From NCBI GenBank assembly GCA_934435205.1, contig CAKSAK010000005.1, forward strand, positions 124,001-188,000: a stretch of DNA of 64,000 bases, given 5' to 3'. Under the pieces are notes generated by a model that saw nothing but the letters and a program-made list of their open reading frames with translations, had not been told where the DNA came from and ran no database searches. Within the stretch, counting starts at the first letter, position 1; each line of letters opens with the position of its first letter. Source of the stretch: an uncultured Ruminococcus sp. Its GTDB lineage: Bacteria; Bacillota; Clostridia; Oscillospirales; Ruminococcaceae. The position numbers were made by a program, and so were the translations under genes. Below, in pieces: positions 15,407-24,002 of this stretch.

Positions 15407-16912
15407 TTAAAGCTCCCTGCCCATTGATGGCGGAAGCAAACTGTTCTCGTCATTATAGCCAAGGATAAAGAGATTGCGTATCTCGGATATTCGCAGAGCA
15501 TACGTCTCTAATCCATCGGCTAGTGCTTGTTCTTCAAAATCAAATAGCCTTCTTCTTATTTCTTCAAAGATACTGTCTTTTCCGTCTCCTGGAGGAACAA
15601 AATTAAACTTTTGCTGAATAAGAGTGCGGAGTTTTTGTTGATATCTACCTTTCCACTTTACTAGCTCCTCGTCGGTAGAAGCAGTATGACAATCACTAAT
15701 ACAAATAAGGATTAACGCAACAATATAATCAACTGCGTTTTCCGGCGTAACTTCGGTAATGCAATAACTAAAATAACTTGCTCCGATTTTCGTTCCCTTA
15801 ATTGTTTCTTCTATGGCTGGGCAAATCCGTCTCATTGAATTGTCCAGTCGTTCTCTTGATACAGAATAGCCTTTTAGATCAACTATTCTTGTTGGCATAG
15901 CTCCAGTATCCCCATAAAACGAGGCGGCTCTTAAACTATAGGTATAATTCCCAATGAAAATTTTCTTCAGTCTGGTCCAGACTGCGTCCAGCGTATGATA
16001 ATACCTCTCAAATAATTGTTTTAGAACCTCGGCAGAATCACAGAAATTATCTACAGCGAGTCGATCGATGCTCATCAAAGCAGGATCCAGAAGATCGGAA
16101 TTAAGTCCAAGGAAACTCAGCAATTCAAGCGATGAAATATCAGAAACAGCTACAGCACGAAACTGTCTGCTAGCTTCATCAAATGTTGCAACAACATCGC
16201 GAGTACAAATGGCCTTGAATACCTTCTCAATTGAGAGATTAACTGTTTCACTTTCCGCATCTACTCTCCAAATTTGGGGGTTACCTCTATAGATGAAATA
16301 CCCTCGTTCCCGTTTAAAGGTCTCATTGATTGACGAGTCATACTGTCTAAAGCGATACCAAGTCTGATCAAGACTTTTTGCCGTAGTCAGTTTTGTGGAT
16401 TCCGCATCTTCGCCGAAGAAACGGTCGGCACTAAACGGAGTATTTGGATGCTCAGTCAATATATCAATAAATGCAATTTCACTTACACTTAACGAACACG
16501 GGTTTCCGTCAATTGGAGCTGTATTTTCTCTGAACTCAACACGCTGCTTCTTTTTTTCTTTATAACCGTTTCCTCCATATAGTGTCTGAAAAAGGAAATC
16601 GTAGTAGCACTCAGAATTTGGAAGAAAATAGATTAGGTGCCGAATTTTCGACTCAGATAGTAAGGATGGCATACTATGGCTTATCCAAGTTTCGATACCG
16701 TCCAGTTCATCCTGGTCAAGATCACCTTCGCAATAAGTATCATCAATAAGAGCGTACTTTCCTAATGCAAATGTAACTAGACGGTACTGAATCATGGTAC
16801 CTCGCCCAGATATAGTAATAATCGGTTCGTTATCTGTCCCAGGAATAATTATCCCCGGACGGACTTTATCGATTTTGTATTTTAAGCCTCGCGGCAAATT
16901 GGTATTTATCAT
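15407..16912 (-). CDS. Hypothetical protein, first gene of the Ubl gene set
   Basis: 501 residues, soluble, family not recognised. ATG 16912 follows GGAAAG. It ends 10 bases before the VirD4-like gene, so the two should be co-translated. The N-terminal 120 residues look beta-rich (ISGRGTMIQYRLVTF), the C-terminal half helical. No signal peptide, TM helix or catalytic motif seen. By position it leads the transcript whose next members are the coupling ATPase and two TPR proteins. Confidence 0.7.
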   Translation of the reverse strand: MINTNLPRGLKYKIDKVRPGIIIPGTDNEPIITISGRGTMIQYRLVTFALGKYALIDDTYCEGDLDQDELDGIETWISHSMPSLLSESKIRHLIYFLPNSECYYDFLFQTLYGGNGYKEKKKQRVEFRENTAPIDGNPCSLSVSEIAFIDILTEHPNTPFSADRFFGEDAESTKLTTAKSLDQTWYRFRQYDSSINETFKRERGYFIYRGNPQIWRVDAESETVNLSIEKVFKAICTRDVVATFDEASRQFRAVAVSDISSLELLSFLGLNSDLLDPALMSIDRLAVDNFCDSAEVLKQLFERYYHTLDAVWTRLKKIFIGNYTYSLRAASFYGDTGAMPTRIVDLKGYSVSRERLDNSMRRICPAIEETIKGTKIGASYFSYCITEVTPENAVDYIVALILICISDCHTASTDEELVKWKGRYQQKLRTLIQQKFNFVPPGDGKDSIFEEIRRRLFDFEEQALADGLETYALRISEIRNLFILGYNDENSLLPPSMGREL

Positions 16913-16968
16913 AGGCTTTCCAGTCCTTCTTAGACTAACCGTCTATCGTATTCTAACATTCTAACTTC

Positions 16969-17017
16969 AAGAATTTATCAAGAGAGAAATTTATAATCTC
17001 TTGATGAATTCTTTTTT
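16969..17017 (+). terminator. Strong hairpin plus T-run between divergent genes
   Basis: Stem of 17 bp with one wobble (16969-16985 with 16997-17013), 11-base loop, then seven Ts (11 with the stem end) on the plus strand. No plus-strand gene precedes it within 16913-16968, so it is either a leader attenuator for the gene at 17155 or a shield that blocks read-through into it. The rest of 16913-17154 holds a weak plus-strand promoter candidate (TTGTTC, 16 bases, TATAAA near 17050) and a minus-strand site, TGAAGT-15-CGATAG, that vaguely resembles the ECF-like sites. Confidence 0.6.
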
Positions 17018-17154
17018 TATCTTGTTCTCCCCTTGACTCCCAATATAAAAGGCTCTTGAAAGCCAGGATTTATCCTTTCATCAGAGGGCGGGACAAGCAA
17101 GTCAATCGTGTTTGCGACTCCTCCCTCAACAAAAACTGAGAGGAGAGTCCAATC

Positions 17155-18012
17155 ATGAAAAAGGCTACTTGCACCACTTTCGTTAACATCCTGAACACCA
17201 TCCACGAGGAAGGTATCACCACCAAGGTCGCACTGATGGCCAATCCGTATCTGTACAACCAGTTTGGGGCGGCACTGATGGATTTCTGTCACTTCGCCCT
17301 TTGTTCCAACGGAAACATCCGCAAAATTGACGAACTCGAGAAGCGTGGTGTGGCCACAAGAGCTGATCTCGAATCCGACTGTGTTATGAAGATTATCGTG
17401 AATCTCGACCGTGTTCTCCATCAGCCTATCGAGAAGCAGAAGAACTACTGTTTTGCCGTCTTCAATCACTTGCTGGATGACTGCTTTGATCTTCCCCAGA
17501 ACAAATTCACCACTGTATCTCTCGATAGCACGATCAAGGGAACTAGCGTTGATGCGGAGGACGCATACACCTGGCTCGATACGATCGGAGACGATACATA
17601 CAATCCCGAACGCATGCACGTTGAGCGTGAAACCATCAGGGAACTCAAGAAGGAACTGAAGGCCAAGCAGGTAAGGGAGCAGGCTGAGAAGAAAAAAGCC
17701 ATTCTTAACGAAGTTGCTGCTCTCAGCAAGCGTCCCGCTGAAGTAATGGTGCGGCTGGCTGTGACCCACCTTTCCATGAGGCCCCGTAAGCTGGCTGGCC
17801 TGATCATCGACAAGGGCTGTGAACTCGCTTATGCGGAAATCATCTTCGAGGTTGCCAAGCAGAACAGCATTAAGCTCTCGGAGATCCGCAGCATCATCGC
17901 CGGTCACGAGTTGACCGCCGAATCGATCAAGGCGGATACCAACTCTGCGGAGCAGGTTGCTGGTCAAATCTCCCGCCTCGTGTACAGAGCGGACAAGCGT
18001 CTCAGCAAATAA
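17155..18012 (+). CDS. Possible diverged sigma factor-like protein
   Basis: 285 residues, ATG 17155 with AGGAGAG 7 bases upstream. Divergent from the Ubl gene set. Residues 95-165 resemble the region 2 to linker part of sigma-70 proteins (NYCFAVFNHLLDDCFDL, then VSLDSTI and DDTYNPERMHVERETIREL). The C-terminal helices could be a poor region 4. Similarity is by eye only and weak. If correct, it is a candidate activator of the three ECF-like promoters in the neighbouring set. The opposite-strand reading of the same DNA has no RBS and is rejected. Otherwise hypothetical. Confidence 0.55.
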   Translation: MKKATCTTFVNILNTIHEEGITTKVALMANPYLYNQFGAALMDFCHFALCSNGNIRKIDELEKRGVATRADLESDCVMKIIVNLDRVLHQPIEKQKNYCFAVFNHLLDDCFDLPQNKFTTVSLDSTIKGTSVDAEDAYTWLDTIGDDTYNPERMHVERETIRELKKELKAKQVREQAEKKKAILNEVAALSKRPAEVMVRLAVTHLSMRPRKLAGLIIDKGCELAYAEIIFEVAKQNSIKLSEIRSIIAGHELTAESIKADTNSAEQVAGQISRLVYRADKRLSK

Positions 18013-18021
18013 GGGATTTCT

Positions 18022-18053
18022 AAGAACGGCCGTTGTTTTCAACGACCGTTCTT
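18022..18053 (+). terminator. Hairpin after the gene at 17155
   Basis: Nearly perfect 14-bp stem (18022-18035 with 18040-18053, one mismatch, TTTT loop), 10 bases after the stop codon. Only a short T-rich tail (TTCTTCT) follows. Probable terminator. The remaining bases to 18217 show nothing else I can support. Confidence 0.5.
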
Positions 18054-18217
18054 CTGCAATGCGGTCGATTACCGAATCCATTTCGTTGTTTTGGAATGAC
18101 TTTGTCCATCAGAACATGTATACTCGCATCGAACAAGAATCTCCAATATGCAGTTTTTCACAAAGTCAGTTATCGTTGCTTACTGCGTGTATCACTTCAA
18201 CCATTCATAAAAAGAGA

Positions 18218-18442
18218 CTAACTCTCTGAGAAAAGCGTTTCATCATTGATAATTTCCATGATATCCTCCACACGGCAATCCAGCGCAACACAGATTTTTA
18301 GTATCACATCTGTGGTCACATTTTCTCCCTTACCAAGTTTAGCGAGGGAAGATGAACTGACACCTGCTATTTTTCGCAGGTCGGACTTCTTCATATTTTT
18401 GTCAATTAGTAACTTCCAAAGCCTGTTATAGCTCATTCTCAT
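18218..18442 (-). CDS. XRE-family HTH regulator
   Basis: 74 residues from ATG 18442 (GAGGAG upstream). Compact Cro/C1-type HTH: MKKSDLRKIAGVSSSSLAKLGKGE then ILKICVALDCRVEDIMEI, like YozG-type regulators. It starts one base after the TAA (18444-18446) that ends the full-length frame of the ABC ATPase, so it was translationally coupled to it. Likely a repressor of the ABC-3C operon. The alternative start at 18496 lies inside the ATPase frame. Confidence 0.85.
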   Translation of the reverse strand: MRMSYNRLWKLLIDKNMKKSDLRKIAGVSSSSLAKLGKGENVTTDVILKICVALDCRVEDIMEIINDETLFSES

Positions 18443-18443
18443 A

Positions 18444-20087
18444 TTAGTTTTGCTCCTCTTTGTTCCAAGATCTACCGTAAAGTTCGCAATTTCCATCAGA
18501 CAGTCTTAAAACGCAATTGCGCTCCAGAATGGCCTGTGTATCAGCCGTATATGCTGCCTGCTTATCAAAAGCAATAAAGATTTGTTTATCGCTTTTCTAA
18601 TAAATTTTCATGATTCCATCAATCGCACCGTCGCTGATATTTTTCAAAATCAGCGAATCGTGTGCTATCGCTGGCAGAGCAGTGGTGAATAGCACAGCCA
18701 AATCATAGATGATCATGCTTCTGAAATTAGCGCCGGTACCTGTGTCGTCAGGGGTTTCAAATTTGTATCTGTTATAGCTGTCAAAACGCAGATATGGCGG
18801 TTTACGAGGCTCAGAGTGCAACTGTGCATCAAATTCCCGCATTTTATCGTTTAACTCGGTCTCAATGTCCAAGAGAATGCTTTCAATTGCCCTTTTCAGA
18901 ATTTCATCGGCTCTGGCCTTAGCATCTTGCAATCCCTTCAATGTAAGAAATGCCTCATTTTGTACTTTCAAAGCATCAATTTTTCCCTTAATTTCAGCGT
19001 GCTTGTCTAAGAATTCCTTTGAAATGTTGCCAATGAATCCCAAGGCACTTATGTGGGTTCTAACTTCTGCAAGCTGCTGATCCAGAAAGTCAATTTCACG
19101 TTTTATGGATTGCCGCTCGGTAGAAAACTGCTCATCAAGGATTTGTGCCAGTTTCTGATGGTATCGTTCCACTTCATACAGTTTGCGGATGTTTACGCCC
19201 GGAAAAAACTCCTGTAGCGCAGAAAGGTCAGCTTCCGTGGGATAAAGCCCGTACTCCAAACTCATTGTCACCAGCTTTAGTTTACACTGCTTGGACTGCA
19301 ACTCAGTTTCAAGCATCAAACGTTGGGCATCAAGCTGGGCTTTCTCCTTGCCTTTCTCGATTTCTTCTTCGGTATGTCCTTGATCTGCCTGCTCTGTAAG
19401 TGTACTGAGTTGAATTTCGAGATCCCTAATGAGAGCGAGGTTTTCCTCGTATTTATCCTTGCCACCGACAAGGCTTGACACAAAGTGGTATTTTCGAGCC
19501 TCTTTAAAGACATCGAGTTTCTTCTTTTCCTCGACAAGATTCTGACGGTATACTTGGATGTCTTTGTTTCTATCAAACAGAGCAACCAACAGGGCAATGG
19601 ATTTTTCCATATCCTGTCCTGGGATGCCTCTCAGTGGTCGGCGTTCATCTGTATTATCCTTGCCGTAGATTCTGAAGAAACTGCTCAATGCTATTCTGAA
19701 AGACAAGCCATCGAAGTCCATATGATACTGCACCTTCAACCAGTTTACAAACTCATCTTTTGTCCAGTATGGGCCCATCAAATCATAGTTCTCTTTGCAA
19801 AGAAACACCTTATCAGCATCCTCTGTGGCACGGGCAACATAGTGCTTTTGACCACAGAACTGGAATGCGAAGAAAATAGTATGGTGTCCAATGTGTTTTA
19901 CTCCATCACTTTTCAGATAGGTATTGCCTCCAAAGACAAAATCTATTGCCAGCATAGCAGAGGATTTTCCGATAGAGTTTGCGCCATCCTCTTTGCCAAG
20001 CACGACATTCAACCCTTTTTTGAATCGAATCGGAGGACGAATTTCACCCTGTTCTATAAACGCTGGGGAGAACATCTCTACAAGCAT
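18444..20087 (-). pseudogene. ABC-3C ATPase (DUF2326-type), in-frame TAG
   Basis: SMC/RecN-like ABC ATPase of ABC-three-component systems: P-loop GANSIGKSS (35-43), central coiled coil (about 170-390), C-terminal DUF2326 region. Translation stops at a TAG at 18597-18599 after residue 496 (GIMKIY). The same frame continues for another 50 codons with clear family sequence (KSDKQIFIAFDKQ, then LYGRSWNKEEQN) and ends at TAA 18444. The full protein would be 547 residues. CAG to TAG is a plausible single change. The truncated product would lack the end of the ATPase head, so it is probably inactive unless the stop is read through. Confidence 0.85.
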
Positions 20088-20302
20088 ATAAACACCTCAC
20101 CTTCACTGTTAATATCTGCTGCCCGCAGAGCATATAGGCAATCCATGACGGATAAAAAATCTGTCGCATCATTGAGTTCCGGTTTCAGTTTATCATATAA
20201 CTCAAACACAGGAACGGGACTATCTTTGATTTCACTCAGCACTTTGGGTATTAACGCCATGGTGCTGTTTTTATATGAGTATAATTTATTCGGTAATTGC
20301 AT
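20078..20302 (-). CDS. ABC-3C middle component
   Basis: 74 residues from ATG 20302 (MQLPNKLYSYKNSTMA). Small helical protein typical of ABC-three-component middle components, which link the ABC ATPase to the effector. It overlaps the ATPase start by 10 bases and the preceding 56-residue ORF by 17 bases, so translation is coupled. AGGTG lies 4 bases before the ATG. Longer reading from 20341 would have no RBS. Confidence 0.75.
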   Translation of the reverse strand: MQLPNKLYSYKNSTMALIPKVLSEIKDSPVPVFELYDKLKPELNDATDFLSVMDCLYALRAADINSEGEVFICL

Positions 20303-20456
20303 CGAACACCTCGCAGCTCTGAACGAAATAGGAAACAACAATCTGGCAGTAGATATTTTCCTGCAGACTTATTCGATGGATTTTTGCAACGATCTCGTTA
20401 AATATCTCCATATTAGTTTTTCCCACTTTATTCTGGCGTCTGTATATAGCTTTCAT
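20286..20456 (-). CDS. Small 56-residue protein of the ABC-3C operon
   Basis: ATG 20456 directly follows the TAG of the effector frame (TAGATG); stop TAA at 20286-20288 inside the start of the middle component. 56 residues, helical (MKAIYRRQNKVGKTNMEIF..., then an SLQENIYCQIVVSYFVQSC segment). Its tight packing between two coupled genes suggests a real gene, perhaps a second middle-type subunit. No family recognised. Confidence 0.6.
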   Translation of the reverse strand: MKAIYRRQNKVGKTNMEIFNEIVAKIHRISLQENIYCQIVVSYFVQSCEVFDAITE

Positions 20457-21419
20457 CTAATCCTGTACTTCTTCGTAGTCGATTTCACCATGTTTATCGA
20501 GGCTAATCATAATTTCTTTGATTTTCACGAAATATGTGGTTACATACAGATTTATAGTTTGGTATAAGGCGACGTTGTCCGAAGACCGTAACTTCTGTCG
20601 GATCTCTTTCGGATCAAGGGAAGCATCTGCGAGCTCCTTCTCATTTAGCTTTTTGATTTTACCGATAGCTCGAACAACCCCCTTTCCCAGTGGCAAATCA
20701 TCAATTAAACTCAGATTTTGGGTGCGAGTTTCTAGAATCTTTTTCACATTCAAAAGTTCTTTGCTGACTTTAGAATTGTCATCAATTGAATATGTAGCAT
20801 AGCACTGCGGACACAGCGCCAGAAGGTTTCATACCTCTGGTGCTTTCTTTTTATCTATCACACTGACACAATAGGCATCTGCTGCCTTTCCGCCTTTGAA
20901 AACAGTTAACGGCCTGCCGCACCCCGGAAAAGGACAGTAATGGCCGACTTCATTCAGAAGGTAGTAACCGTATTGATTTCGCAGGTCGGTTTCGGCTTGT
21001 TTCTGTTTTTGCTTTTCCAGTTCACTCTGCTGGATAAGCCCAGCACGAGTCTGGACAATTTCAACCATCCAATCCGCAACTTTTCCTGCCACATTCTCCG
21101 CATTCAGTGTGGCATCGTAGCCGTACAGATCCGAGGCAAGAAGGTTCTTCACTGTTTCGCTTTTCTCATTGATACGCTCAACAAGAATTTCCGGGGTAAG
21201 CCTGTAAACGATGGCTTTTGCCAGCTTTTGCGAAATCCCTCGTTTGGCATAAGTCCGTAAAGTTTCATCTTTTGCCTTTGCTGAAGGGTCCTTACTGGAT
21301 CCCCATTCTTCCTCAGTAACGGTAGTAATCATAGCCATCAATTCACGAAAGAAGTATGGTACATCGGCACCATCCGCCAAATATTTCTTAAATATCGGGA
21401 ACAGAGTTTTAAATTCCAC
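20457..21419 (-). pseudogene. ABC-3C effector with zinc/HNH-like motif, in-frame TGA
   Basis: Likely start GTG 21419 with AAAGGAG 8 bases upstream; earlier Met codons lack an RBS or precede the promoter. Frame is one until TGA at 20829-20831, then continues unbroken to TAG 20457. The stop falls inside a conserved zinc region: CPFPGCGRPL ... VIDKKKAPEV-stop-NLLALCPQCYATYS. The N-terminal part (VEFKTLFPIFKKYLADG) and the C-terminal helical part would together make about 320 residues. CGA to TGA (Arg lost) is one candidate change. First gene of the operon and by position the effector/CTD component. Confidence 0.8.
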
Positions 21420-21558
21420 TGCGTATTCTCCTTTTCGTAAATTTGAACCTTGCTGAACTGCGGTGAACCATTCTATCCCTAAATCACAGATCCCCATTTT
21501 ATATAATAGAACCGACATTCGGGGCAGCTTCCATCTGCTACAAACAAAAATCAAGAAT

Positions 21559-21587
21559 ATTATAGCACAGAAATGTCCGATTGTCAA
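21559..21587 (-). promoter_or_regulatory. Consensus sigma-A promoter of the ABC-3C operon
   Basis: Minus strand TTGACA (21587-21582), 17-base spacer, TATAAT (21564-21559): a perfect match on both boxes. It lies about 140 bases before GTG 21419 and rules out the longer start at 21611. Confidence 0.85.
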
Positions 21588-21783
21588 CCTATTAGTTCGA
21601 GATAAGGACATTGCAAAGCCGTAAAGGACAATCTCGATGTGAGAAAGACTTTTCTTGCGTGCGACATGAAATGACCTGATCTCAGCCGCTATTTACCGCA
21701 TCACCTGATCACTGATGGCTCAACGGTATCTGGCGGAACAAGTAAATAATGTAGCTGCCTTTTGAGCGGGTTTGCTGCAGACC

Positions 21784-21882
21784 GAAACGGAGGTTTCCGT
21801 TTGGACTGTGGTTTTTTCACTATGCCCAAAGCAGCTGCACCGAATTCCTCCGTTTCGAGAAATCAAAACGGAGGAATTTTTT
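21784..21882 (+). promoter_or_regulatory. Attenuator-like leader sequestering an RBS
   Basis: AAACGGAGG occurs at 21785-21793 and at 21866-21874; its complement CCTCCGTTT is at 21847-21855. The second pair forms a perfect 13-bp stem (21843-21855 with 21866-21878) followed by TTTT, which is both a terminator shape and a lock on the GGAGG that serves the GTG at 21883. The first copy could take the complement instead (anti-terminator), or fold on itself with CCGTTT at 21097+700 (21797-21802). The rest of 21588-21783 shows no gene. Confidence 0.55.
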
Positions 21883-22281
21883 GTGAAAATCAAATACGCA
21901 TTCTTGGACGAAACAGTGACGGAGGTCGAGGTTTCTGATGAAATCGGTGCCGTCATCATCGACAGCCGCAGGGCGGAGCACGCACAGGACGAGCGCCATC
22001 GCTACCATTGCTACTCCTACGACGCCATCGACTACGATGGCGAGGAGCACGGCGCTTGCGACGAATATGCCGTGGAGGATGATTCGGCAGAACAGGCTGC
22101 TCATATCCGAGAAGCCTTCTCGCATTTGACCGCCACCCAGCAGCGCCGACTTCGACTGTACGCAAACGGCAAGACCCTGCGTGAAATCGCAGCTATTGAA
22201 GAGGCCAGCTTTCAGTCTGTTTCCGAGTCCATCGAGGCGGGCAGAAAAAAGTTTTTGAAATTTTACCGCCAGACACCCTGA
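21883..22281 (+). CDS. Phage sigma-70 region 4-like regulator
   Basis: 132 residues from GTG 21883 (GGAGG, 8-base spacing). The first 75 residues are acidic and of unknown fold. Residues 85-130 (FSHLTATQQRRLRLYANGKTLREIAAIEEASFQSVSESI) are a sigma region 4 type HTH, common at the start of replication modules of gut Firmicute prophages. It probably activates the early phage genes. Its RBS lies in the hairpin described at 21784. Confidence 0.8.
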   Translation: MKIKYAFLDETVTEVEVSDEIGAVIIDSRRAEHAQDERHRYHCYSYDAIDYDGEEHGACDEYAVEDDSAEQAAHIREAFSHLTATQQRRLRLYANGKTLREIAAIEEASFQSVSESIEAGRKKFLKFYRQTP

Positions 22282-22354
22282 CAAAACCCCGATTTTTCTG
22301 GGTACACCGGAAGGCAACAAAATACAAGCCCTCCGGAAAGGACGGTAACCCCGT

Positions 22355-22555
22355 ATGAGACACAACTTGAATATCCGTGTTTCAGAAAAACCCAAAAACG
22401 GCGGTGTAGTTGCTTGCAGAACGGTCAGCATCCGCGAGAAGCTCTTCACCCTGCTCCTGGGTCCCAAGCAGAAGGTCATGGTCGTGGTTCCCGGCAGCAG
22501 TGTCGAGTCCATTGCCATCACCGAAGTTCCGATGGGAGGTGGCACACATGAGTAA
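22355..22555 (+). CDS. Small phage protein
   Basis: 66 residues (MRHNLNIRVSEKPKNGGVV...), beta-rich, no family name known to me but this type is usual right after the sigma-like gene in such prophages. Stop overlaps the next start by 8 bases. Confidence 0.65.
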   Translation: MRHNLNIRVSEKPKNGGVVACRTVSIREKLFTLLLGPKQKVMVVVPGSSVESIAITEVPMGGGTHE

Positions 22556-22865
22556 GGTCAAGCTCCTGCTCGATGTGGTCGAGGACCTTCGCTCCCTGGC
22601 GGACAGCGTTCAGGCTGTGGCAGATGCCATGCTGCAGAATGAGCCGACTGTCGATGCGGAGCCGAAGACACCCACATCCGCTCCCCAAAAGGAACTGACG
22701 CTGGAGGAAGTCCGAGCGGTGCTTGGTGAAAAGAGCCGAGCCGGATTCACGGCCGAGATCCAGGCGCTCCTTAAAAAGTACGGCGCTCCGAAGCTCTCCG
22801 GCGTCGACCCCAAGCACTATGAAGCGCTGCTCAAGGATGTGGAGGTGCTGAAGGATGCCCCCTAA
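22548..22865 (+). CDS. Small phage protein
   Basis: 105 residues from ATG 22548 (GGGAGG upstream). N-terminal coiled-coil-like helix (LLLDVVEDLRSLADSVQAVADAML), Pro/Thr linker, then a C-terminal helical LEEVRAVLGEKSRAGFTAEIQALLKKYG module, resembling the SAP-like or rho-N-like tails found in replication-module proteins. Overlaps the DUF2800 gene by 11 bases. Confidence 0.7.
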   Translation: MSKVKLLLDVVEDLRSLADSVQAVADAMLQNEPTVDAEPKTPTSAPQKELTLEEVRAVLGEKSRAGFTAEIQALLKKYGAPKLSGVDPKHYEALLKDVEVLKDAP

Positions 22866-24000
22866 TCGTCACGCAGTCCTCTCGGCATCCTCCTCCCACC
22901 GCTGGCTCCACTGCAATCCCTCCGCAAGGTTGGAATTGGAGTTTGAGGATAGAGAAACGGAAGCCGCAGCCGAAGGCACCGCCGCTCATGCGCTGGCGGA
23001 ACACAAGCTCCGCAAGGCACTGAAGATGCGCTCCACCCGCCCGGTCAGCAAGTATGACTCCGATGAAATGGAGATGTACACGGACGGCTACCTGGAATTC
23101 GTTCTGGAAGCCATCGAGGAAGCCCGGCAGGACTGCCCGGACCCCAAGGTGCTCATTGAGCAGCGGCTCGACTTCTCCTGCTATGTGCCGGACGGCTTCG
23201 GAACCGGCGACTGCCTCATCGTGGCGGACAAGCTCCTCCACATTATCGATCTGAAGTACGGCCAGGGAGTGTTGGTGAATGCCGAAGAGAATCCTCAGAT
23301 GATGTTGTACGCCCTCGGTGCGCTCCGCATCTTCGATTGCCTCTACGACATCGAAACGGTCTCCATGACCATTTACCAGCCGCGCCGGGAGAATGTCAGC
23401 ACCTGGGTCATTTCCGTTGCCGAACTTCGGGACTGGGCGGAAAAGACGCTGAAGCCTAAGGCCGAGCTTGCCTTCAAAGGCGAAGGTGAATACTGCCCCG
23501 GAAGCTGGTGTCAGTTCTGCAAGGCGGCGGTTAAATGCCGTGTCAGAGCAGATGCCAAGCTCCAACTTGCAAAATACGAGTTTGCCCAGCCGCCTCTGCT
23601 TTCCGATGCGGAGATCGGCGACATTCTCGGCAAGCTGGATGACCTCACCAAATGGGCAAATGAGCTCATGGCCTACGCCCAGGACGCAGCGGTCAACCAC
23701 GGAAAACAGTGGCCCGGCTACAAGCTGGTGGAGAGCCGCACCAATCGCAAATATACCGACGAGGATGCCGTTGTAGCTGCCGCCCGTGCGGCCGGGTATA
23801 CCGACATCTTCAAGAAATCTCTCATTCCCATCACCGAGATGGAGAAGCTCATGGGCAAAAAGACCTTTGCCGAGGTGCTCGGCGGTCTGGTCGTCAAGCC
23901 CAAAGGAAAGCCTACGCTCGTTCCCGCATCCGACCGGCGTCCGGCTATCACGACAACGGGTGCAAAACAAGACTTTACCGACTATAAAGGAGAACTGTAA
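22855..24000 (+). CDS. DUF2800 protein, PD-(D/E)XK (Cas4/RecB-like) nuclease
   Basis: 381 residues. RecB/Cas4-type nuclease features: SHRWLHCNPSARLE start, EGTAAHALAEH helix, D-ILK-type core VADKLLHIIDLKYGQG and a four-Cys iron-sulphur-like cluster ending in CPGSWCQFCKAAVKC. Widely found next to DUF2815 in phage replication modules, where it likely acts in recombination or end processing. Confidence 0.88.
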   Translation: MPPNRHAVLSASSSHRWLHCNPSARLELEFEDRETEAAAEGTAAHALAEHKLRKALKMRSTRPVSKYDSDEMEMYTDGYLEFVLEAIEEARQDCPDPKVLIEQRLDFSCYVPDGFGTGDCLIVADKLLHIIDLKYGQGVLVNAEENPQMMLYALGALRIFDCLYDIETVSMTIYQPRRENVSTWVISVAELRDWAEKTLKPKAELAFKGEGEYCPGSWCQFCKAAVKCRVRADAKLQLAKYEFAQPPLLSDAEIGDILGKLDDLTKWANELMAYAQDAAVNHGKQWPGYKLVESRTNRKYTDEDAVVAAARAAGYTDIFKKSLIPITEMEKLMGKKTFAEVLGGLVVKPKGKPTLVPASDRRPAITTTGAKQDFTDYKGEL

Positions 24001-24002
24001 TT

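Noticed and set aside
17017..18081. 354-codon minus-strand ORF opposite the sigma-like gene
   Set aside because: No RBS, composition typical of an antisense shadow, and the plus-strand gene has a good RBS and a sensible soluble sequence.
22831..23970. 379-codon minus-strand ORF opposite DUF2800
   Set aside because: Antisense shadow in GC-rich DNA; the plus strand encodes clear DUF2800 motifs.
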